Assembly: GCF_963678635.1 (NCBI RefSeq)
Contig: NC_087063.1
Span: 53,085,074 to 53,149,073 of the forward strand
DNA from: Symsagittifera roscoffensis
Taxonomy: Eukaryota; Xenacoelomorpha; Acoela; Convolutidae
Length of the DNA stretch: 64,000 bases
Direction: 5' to 3'
Made by a program: the position numbers and the translations under genes. Every line of letters begins with the position of its first letter. The stretch's first letter is position 1. Of this stretch, positions 58,247-64,000 are shown piece by piece. The notes below the pieces were generated by a model that was given only the letters and a program-made list of their open reading frames with translations, searched no databases and had not been told where the DNA came from.

Positions 58247-58727
58247 TTCTTACCGTGTTGATTCTTGCTGTCGTGTAGTGTCTTCTTGTGTCGTTTCGAT
58301 TCAATGGATTCAATAAACAATTTCTGATCAATCAAGATCTAAAAAACAAGTCGCGACTCAGAACCATCATTTCTGGATACAACATCAATCAATTCTTTAA
58401 AACTCTCCATTGAAATTCTTTTTTCAATTCTGATTTAAAATTTTAGCACCAAGGTGGATCGTCCACCTTTGCCTTTGTCAAAGTAGCACGAATGTGCGCT
58501 GTCACCTTGATGACCTGGAGTGCCCCAGGTCTTTTATGACACAAACATAAAACCTATCATAACAATAGCATAACATAGACACATAAACATCACACACCTA
58601 TACTATCACATAAAAACATAATCCCTAATAAAAACTAAATCCTAATGTAAACTTAATCCTAATCTAAACTTAATCCTAATCTCTGTCAAGTAACTTAATA
58701 AAAACCACTTATCGCCGAGCGCAATTC
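58247..58727 (-). other. Intercistronic region with two hairpins
   Basis: About 480 bp lies between the macro ORF and the SGNH ORF. It contains two perfect stems: aaggtgga/tccacctt with a 3-nt loop (58,451-58,469) and gacctgg/ccaggtc with a 6-nt loop (58,512-58,531). It also has taatcctaatctaaac-type short repeats (58,630-58,680). No ORF is seen. It could hold a splice acceptor, a promoter or an internal ribosome entry site. Confidence 0.5.
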
Positions 58728-59903
58728 TTAGCATATACTCAGATAGTATTTTTTATGTAAGTAAACTTCTATGTCAGTCTCTGAAAATATCACATGCACG
58801 AGAGCGTACAACTCTCTAGGGTGTAGCTTCCCTCTATTGGGATCATAAACTGGTAACGAGAGAGAGGTCACACCTCTCTCAACCAGGAAATCCCTGAGTC
58901 GAGTCAAGGCCAATACCAAGCTCTCCGGATTCACGTGTTGCCTATCAGTAGCTTTCGTGACCAAAAAACACAAATATTTCCCTGGTATCTGTGATGCAAC
59001 AGGGGGCAACGCTATCATTCCTCCTACACCAGGCCTCTGTTTCCACAAAAACTCTATATTCTTGTACTCTCTTTTAAAGTCAGCTGCTAGTGCTGTTTTG
59101 AAGCTCACATCCGCCGTTATCGCTATGGCGCACGTGCGTTCCGTGAGTATGAAATCGCTGTCCGTTATGACGATATTGTTCGAATAGTGGCTCGGTAGAT
59201 CAAAATACGATTCAAAGATTCGTCCAAAAGGTGGTTTCTTAGCATTCTCGCCCTCTGTCTCTAGTTCTCCGGTTTCTCTTGCCGATTTCAATTTTTTTAT
59301 CATGAGGTTTTCGGTGTGGGTGAGTCCTACCCCCACTCCCCGGACAAAAATATCCATCGACGTCCCCGTCGATCGCCCAAAGTCTAGGAGACCGAGGTTG
59401 GATTGTGGAACACGTAGAGGACCATCTGGGGCGACCCAGTTGGACTCGGTATTGTCATGACTGATGTATTTGACGCCGTCTCTATCGACGTCCTGAATCG
59501 TCAGGATCGTCTCTTTTGGATCTGTCGGCAGATCATGGAGCCATTCGAGCACGCGCAAGTTTGTTAGTTCTTGCTCATGAGTCTGTTCCGTTTCTGGTTC
59601 GAACTCCACTTCCGGTTCTGATCGATCGTCGATCCAATCTTGATCCATATCGTTCACAAGGTCGATTTCTTCTAGCATCGCCACTTCGTCCAGTCCCACC
59701 AGCGAGTCTATGACATCACTCACTACTATCCTGTCTACAACGAAGTCCTCGCCATACGGATTGTATTTCTTCTGGTTTTTTCCTCTCTTGCTTTGGCGTG
59801 TTTCCATAGTGAGAGGAAAGTCAGGCTTTATTCCTTTGTCAATTTCGGTTTGTTCCGGGCAATCCCAGTCTTCTTCGGCATAGGGTAGAGTTTCATCGTC
59901 CAC
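58728..59903 (-). CDS. Macro-domain protein, in frame after pol (391 codons)
   Basis: The frame begins directly after the pol TAG (codon GTG at 59,903, then DDETLPYAEEDW). There is no ATG nearby, so it is probably read as a Pol extension. Residues 1-220 are an acidic linker containing NPYGEDFVVDRI and IFVRGVGVGLTHTEN. Residues of about 230-391 read as a macro domain: DSDFILTERTCAIAIT, LAADFKREYKN, GGMIALPPVAS, KYLCFLVTKAT, LALTRLRDFLVERGVTSLSLP, VIFSETDIEVYLHKKYY. Block order and the LVTK and RGVTSLSLP segments resemble TARG1/OARD1-type ADP-ribose binders. That family's G-C-G-L-D loop is VYDPNRGKLHP here, so catalytic de-ADP-ribosylation is doubtful while ligand binding is possible. Confidence 0.68.
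   Translation of the reverse strand: MDDETLPYAEEDWDCPEQTEIDKGIKPDFPLTMETRQSKRGKNQKKYNPYGEDFVVDRIVVSDVIDSLVGLDEVAMLEEIDLVNDMDQDWIDDRSEPEVEFEPETEQTHEQELTNLRVLEWLHDLPTDPKETILTIQDVDRDGVKYISHDNTESNWVAPDGPLRVPQSNLGLLDFGRSTGTSMDIFVRGVGVGLTHTENLMIKKLKSARETGELETEGENAKKPPFGRIFESYFDLPSHYSNNIVITDSDFILTERTCAIAITADVSFKTALAADFKREYKNIEFLWKQRPGVGGMIALPPVASQIPGKYLCFLVTKATDRQHVNPESLVLALTRLRDFLVERGVTSLSLPVYDPNRGKLHPRELYALVHVIFSETDIEVYLHKKYYLSIC
59330..59352 (-). other. Internal PPT-like sequence in the macro ORF
   Basis: On the minus strand, tttttgtccggggagtgggg repeats the core of the 3' PPT. Its upstream context (gacgtcgatggatat) also matches the context at 54,707-54,730. It is encoded in the FVRGVG reading frame. 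Confidence 0.55.
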
Positions 59904-62900
59904 CTATACTCGCTCAGTCAACTCGAGATCCAGTGGTAGATCGCAATCGTCCACCACCTCATTCCCGTCGTTCTTGTCGCGAGTACCCCTTTCATTCACT
60001 TCACAAGCAGGATCCACTATTAAATAATCTCCCTCTTGCATGTCCGCTGGGATGCACCAATCCTCTGACGAGGCATTGTGTGGTTTGATGTTCTCGTAAT
60101 GAGCCGCTCTTCCAGTGCTCAGTCGATAAAAACGACCTCCTTGGTGCACCTCTGTTATCTGAAATGGACCACGCCATTTCTTTAATAGTTTCTTGGTTCC
60201 TTTTGGTGGAACCACTTCCTGGAACACCCAGACGTAATCGCCAACTGAGTAGGCTTTTGCATCAGCTGTCCTTTTGTCAAACCTCCTTTTTTGTCTAATT
60301 TGCGCCTGTTGCGTATTCCTCCTGCATAAGTCATTGAGGTCCTGTTGTCTTCTAATAACGTCCCGCACGTACGTTCGCGGTGCTGTCCTCTTCCCCTCAT
60401 ACTCAGGGTAGAAAAACGTCAACGGGAGCGCTTTTTCATGACCCGTTAACATCATGTGAGGACTTATTCCCGTGGTGGAATGCTCCGTACTGTTGTAAGC
60501 ACCCATCACTTGCGGCAAGTGCTTGTCCCAGTCATCCATGTAGCGTGAACAGTAGACTCTCAACATGGATACCAGAGTGCCATTCTGCCTCTCGACTAGG
60601 CCATTCGTTTGCGGGTGATAAGTGGTCGAGTGGGCCTGCGCTACCTGCGACCTTTTCATTAACTCTTTTGTGAGGTCACCTACAAATGCTTTGCCATTGT
60701 CCGATTGGAACGTGATGGGGCAGCCATGCCTTGCTATCCACACATTTATCAAATGATCGCATGTTTCTTCTGCCGATGCTGTCATGCAGGGTGCTGCCTC
60801 CGCATACTTCGTAAAATGGTCGATCATTACCAGCACCTGATTATAGCCCGTTGCTGTCATACAGATTTTCTGATGATCAATTTGCACCACTTCGTTGAAA
60901 CCTGACGACTCTATTGACTGTAGGGGGAACCTTAGTTTCCTGGGATCCTTCACTTGCTGACATGACAGGCATGCTGCGATCCACTTCTCACAAGCCTTCT
61001 TCAATCCCGGCCATTCAAATCGTTTCTGTATCCTGTTGTACACTTTGTCCACGCCTTGATGACCCATCTGATCATGTGAACGAAAGAGCAATTCGGTCTG
61101 GTACAACTGTGGTAACACTATTGAATTGTATTTATAAAGGACCTTGTCCTCCTCGTTGCGCTTACAGGCTACGATTCCGTCCTTATTCAGGTACAACAAG
61201 TCGTTTTGCTTCAGGTAGAATTGCTTCAGGATTTTGTAGCTGTCTTCTTCCAAGTCTCCCTTGTCAGGTGCTCCATTCTCGATCCATCTCTTGAGACTGC
61301 TCGTCATTCTATCATTTCGTTGAGCCCTTAGGAGATCCGACAGCCTGTATCTGGCTTTCAAATACGTCTTCACCACGTTCATTTGCCCACTCATTATCTC
61401 CGGATAATGAGCATCGTTTATCAACTTGACACACCATATCTTTTTCAAAGGCGTCGCTTCCTGCACAGATGGTTCCAGATTGGTACGGACGACCGTACCA
61501 TGTGGCAGCAATCTGGTTGGGCGTTTCGAAACTGCTATCAGCTCGAGTTCGTCTGCAGCATTATCTACCACAGTGCCCTCTTCATCTGAGGTGTATCTGT
61601 CCCTGTCTGGATCCTGATGTGTTTCTCGGTCCAGCCCACGCTTCTTCCAGTCTACCAATAAGGAGTGGATCGCGATCTCTGACATATCGGAGTTGGAAGC
61701 TGTTTCAGACGTGTTGTCCCAGGACTGGGGTTTCGAGTCAACACTTGAGTCGACTGATTCCTCAACATCATATTCCAAGTTGTCTGAGATGTTTCTTGAC
61801 TCCCCGGACAAAACTCTGTCCATCGGTCGCTTTGAACCCGACTCCCCGGACAAAATTCTGCCCCTAGGTGGTCTAGTCAACCTCTCCCCGGACAAGTCGT
61901 CCTGAACGGGCTCAAAGGTGTCTGACTCCTCAGAGGAGACGTCCTTGACTGGCTCGAAGGTGTCAGACTCCCCGGACATTGTCTCGTCCACGGACGAACA
62001 ATCTGGGGTTGGCTCGTATTCCTCTTTTGCATCCGTGAAGTGCACTCTCCTGGTGAAGCTAGATTTCGATCTGATCCTGACTTCCTCAGTAGTTTGGTTC
62101 TGGTTCAATGTTCCATGTTCAGTGAACGAAGTTCTCAACAAGACTTCCTTCGGCATCGAGCTCACCAGCTGGTTGACAATCGACCTGCAGTCCCGTTCAA
62201 CGCCTCGGCTGCGGATGGACACTGGCCTCTTCTCTGTTCTCTCGGTGACAGTCAACCGCTGCATGGTCTCCATCCATTCACGATCATGCCTATCCACTTC
62301 CCTGTCCAACAAGTCACGGAGTTTTCCCATGACGTCCGGCGCCACGTCCACCGTCCTGTTCAATAGAGCTATGCTGTTTATACCCAGCCTGGTTAGTTCT
62401 TGCTGTACCAAGTTGGATCGGACTAGCAGATCCAACGGAACGGGCTCGCCTCTGGCTAAAAGCTTTATCTCCGCGGCCGTCTCCACTGGAAGGTCAGGTT
62501 GTCCAGGTATAGGATGTCCTGACTTGTCTAACCACCTAGTAAGTTGCAGCTTGTCGTAGGTTTCTTTGTCCAGAAAGGAAAACCCGTCTTTGATCTCTGA
62601 TTGGTTAGCTTGCTTCTCCTCGAGGCGCTCATAAAATTCTGTCTTTTTACTGAGGCTATCTGCGTTCTGGTGCTTGTCACGGGTACGGTGCTCTATGATC
62701 ATGTGGTATCCATCCAGGCGCACGATCCAACGACCAATATAGTTTTGGTCCATCGAATAGGTTTTCAGCCAGGCAAGGGCACGGTTATCCACACGTAACT
62801 TGAAGGGAGCACTCCCCAGGTAGGCCCTGTATTTTTCCACGAACGTGATCACAGCAAACATCTCCGCTTTTGGTGCGCCGTACTTCATCTCAGTGTCACT

Positions 62901-63999
62901 CAGGACTTTACTTCCGTAAGCTATCGGACAAAGAACCGTTCTCCCGTTCCACTCCTGCTCTTGGTGAAGTATGCCCGATATCGCAACCACTGATGCATCC
63001 GTGTCCAGTACGAACATCCCTTTCTCTGTTGGCATGCCGAGGACCGGTGCCTCGCAAAGTTCACGCTTGATGTTTTCAAATGAAACTTGTGGCTCATCAG
63101 TCCATGTGAACTTTTTGCCCTTGTTTCTCATCAACCTCTGCATGGGATATATTTTGTCAGCATACCCCTTGATGAACTCTCGATAATAATTTGCGAATCC
63201 CAGAAAACTCATCAGCTGTGTGTCTGTTTTAGGTGCCTTCCAGGTCAGCACTGCTTCAACCGCTTCGGGATCTGGTCTCACTCCATGTTTGTCAACCAGG
63301 CGGCCCAGATACTTTATGGAATCCCTGAGGATTTCACACTTAGAGGGTTTGCATTTCAGACCCGCCTGCTTCATGCAAGAAAACACCTCCTCCAACCTCT
63401 CTATGTGGTCTTCCAAGGTTGGTGTTGCAATCACGACATCATCGACATAACACATAATGAGATTCCCGTATTTCTTGGTGACGCTCGTGAGTGCCTGGGC
63501 CATCAGTCGCTGGAATGTGGCCGTCGCGTTGCACAATCCGAATGGCATCCTCTTCCACTGGAACAGTCCCAGCTCACATGCGAAGCCTGTTTTCTCTCGA
63601 TCTTGCTTTCTGAGTGGCACTTGCCAGAATGCAGAGCCCAAATCCAACGTCGTGAAGAACTTCGCGTCTCCCAGCTTGGATAGGCTCTCATCGATACGGG
63701 GGATCGGATATGCATCCTTTATAGTCACTGCGTTCAGATAACGGAAATCACAACAAAATCTGAGTTGTCCCCCTTTCTTTTTCGCCATGACCACGCCACA
63801 AGCCCATGGAGACTTCGACGGCTCGATCATGTCGTACTCCATTAACATCTCGATTTCCTTCCTACACGCTTCTGACTTGTTTGGGGTCATTCTTCTCGCC
63901 CCTTCCCTATGAGGTACCGAGCCCTCTTCTATCTCAATCTCGTGCTCTACAAAATTGCAACAACCTATGTCGGCCTTATGTTTCGAAAAAACGTCTGCG
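59904..63999 (-). CDS. pol: Pol: RT, RNase H, integrase (partial, runs off right edge)
   Basis: The frame is open from the window edge (residues ADVFSKHKADIGCC before the Met at 63,890) to TAG 59,904-59,906. Counting from that Met: RT with LDLGSAFW (Asp83) and YVDD (148-151); RNase H with VLDTDAS (Asp296), EMFAVITF, VDNRALAW and HQNADSLS; an acidic linker with LSGES-type repeats (about 637-700); integrase with the HHCC module near 937-985 and a D,D-35-E core (about 1004, 1064, 1099); and a GPF-type C-terminal module (about 1240). All catalytic residues are present and there is no internal stop. This is a Ty3/gypsy-type order (RT-RH-IN), and the element is probably recently active. Gag and protease lie outside the window. 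Confidence 0.92.
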   Translation of the reverse strand, partial: ADVFSKHKADIGCCNFVEHEIEIEEGSVPHREGARRMTPNKSEACRKEIEMLMEYDMIEPSKSPWACGVVMAKKKGGQLRFCCDFRYLNAVTIKDAYPIPRIDESLSKLGDAKFFTTLDLGSAFWQVPLRKQDREKTGFACELGLFQWKRMPFGLCNATATFQRLMAQALTSVTKKYGNLIMCYVDDVVIATPTLEDHIERLEEVFSCMKQAGLKCKPSKCEILRDSIKYLGRLVDKHGVRPDPEAVEAVLTWKAPKTDTQLMSFLGFANYYREFIKGYADKIYPMQRLMRNKGKKFTWTDEPQVSFENIKRELCEAPVLGMPTEKGMFVLDTDASVVAISGILHQEQEWNGRTVLCPIAYGSKVLSDTEMKYGAPKAEMFAVITFVEKYRAYLGSAPFKLRVDNRALAWLKTYSMDQNYIGRWIVRLDGYHMIIEHRTRDKHQNADSLSKKTEFYERLEEKQANQSEIKDGFSFLDKETYDKLQLTRWLDKSGHPIPGQPDLPVETAAEIKLLARGEPVPLDLLVRSNLVQQELTRLGINSIALLNRTVDVAPDVMGKLRDLLDREVDRHDREWMETMQRLTVTERTEKRPVSIRSRGVERDCRSIVNQLVSSMPKEVLLRTSFTEHGTLNQNQTTEEVRIRSKSSFTRRVHFTDAKEEYEPTPDCSSVDETMSGESDTFEPVKDVSSEESDTFEPVQDDLSGERLTRPPRGRILSGESGSKRPMDRVLSGESRNISDNLEYDVEESVDSSVDSKPQSWDNTSETASNSDMSEIAIHSLLVDWKKRGLDRETHQDPDRDRYTSDEEGTVVDNAADELELIAVSKRPTRLLPHGTVVRTNLEPSVQEATPLKKIWCVKLINDAHYPEIMSGQMNVVKTYLKARYRLSDLLRAQRNDRMTSSLKRWIENGAPDKGDLEEDSYKILKQFYLKQNDLLYLNKDGIVACKRNEEDKVLYKYNSIVLPQLYQTELLFRSHDQMGHQGVDKVYNRIQKRFEWPGLKKACEKWIAACLSCQQVKDPRKLRFPLQSIESSGFNEVVQIDHQKICMTATGYNQVLVMIDHFTKYAEAAPCMTASAEETCDHLINVWIARHGCPITFQSDNGKAFVGDLTKELMKRSQVAQAHSTTYHPQTNGLVERQNGTLVSMLRVYCSRYMDDWDKHLPQVMGAYNSTEHSTTGISPHMMLTGHEKALPLTFFYPEYEGKRTAPRTYVRDVIRRQQDLNDLCRRNTQQAQIRQKRRFDKRTADAKAYSVGDYVWVFQEVVPPKGTKKLLKKWRGPFQITEVHQGGRFYRLSTGRAAHYENIKPHNASSEDWCIPADMQEGDYLIVDPACEVNERGTRDKNDGNEVVDDCDLPLDLELTERV
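61795..61985 (-). repeat. LSGES-coding repeats in the Pol linker
   Basis: On the plus strand, ctccccggacaa recurs at about 61,800, 61,843, 61,885 and 61,969, spaced about 40-85 bp apart, with a degenerate copy at 61,927. On the coding strand each is ttgtccggggag, giving LSGE. The amino acids between the motifs are poorly conserved. Confidence 0.75.
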
Positions 64000-64000
64000 T

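Noticed and set aside
60380-63741. Many plus-strand open stretches of 60-213 codons opposite pol
   Set aside because: They are shadows of the long pol frame on the other strand. None has an independent domain.

Overview
The window is eukaryotic, almost certainly from an invertebrate animal; the phylum cannot be fixed from sequence alone. It is mostly repetitive: decayed gene copies, LTR retrotransposons in both orientations, and at least one small intron-containing gene. No rRNA, tRNA, CRISPR array or prokaryotic feature was seen.

Layout. (1) 1-18,690: an array of decayed copies of a glycosyltransferase family 31 (beta-1,3-galactosyltransferase-like) gene. There are seven 'type I' copies in units of about 1.2 kb, then two longer 'type II' copies carried on a 3.1-3.6 kb tandem duplication. 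Four copies of an unrelated block ('Q') are interspersed. (2) 18,691-21,265: AT-rich sequence holding one probable minus-strand gene with three phase-compatible exons and a CCAAT/TATA promoter. (3) 21,266-24,554: LTRs of two families (A and B), nested in both orientations. (4) 24,555-27,507: a long leader with a G-rich 12-bp motif array. (5) 27,508-48,905: a degenerate Ty3/gypsy-type element whose 9.48 kb body, from gag into an accessory ORF, is tandemly duplicated without an intervening LTR, ending in a PPT and LTR A (48,906-49,831). (6) 49,825-53,814: an inverted LTR B with a short piece of its element, then a third, 5'-truncated copy of the same element with its own PPT and LTR A. (7) 53,815-64,000: a much better preserved related element on the minus strand (LTR C, PPT, three accessory modules, pol), which runs off the right edge.

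Most interesting content. The minus-strand element appears to encode, beyond protease/RT/RNase H/integrase, (i) a macro domain resembling the TARG1/OARD1 class, attached in frame to the Pol C-terminus; (ii) a protein with a helical N-terminus, a coiled coil and an SGNH (GDSL) hydrolase-like domain; and (iii) a 368-residue protein I do not recognise. The degenerate plus-strand copies keep the same order and carry remnants of all three, so this is a family trait and not a chance insertion. A PPT-like motif (TTGTCCGGGGAGT) stands beside the LTRs and recurs inside pol in two reading frames, encoding LSGES in one place and FVRGVG in another. That suggests selection on the nucleic acid itself.

How the parts relate. 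The plus-strand copies share an RT deletion that removes the first catalytic aspartate block, so that deletion predates their duplication and these copies cannot move on their own. The minus-strand element is the likely autonomous relative. Its LTR sits exactly against a truncated LTR A, as expected if it inserted into that LTR.
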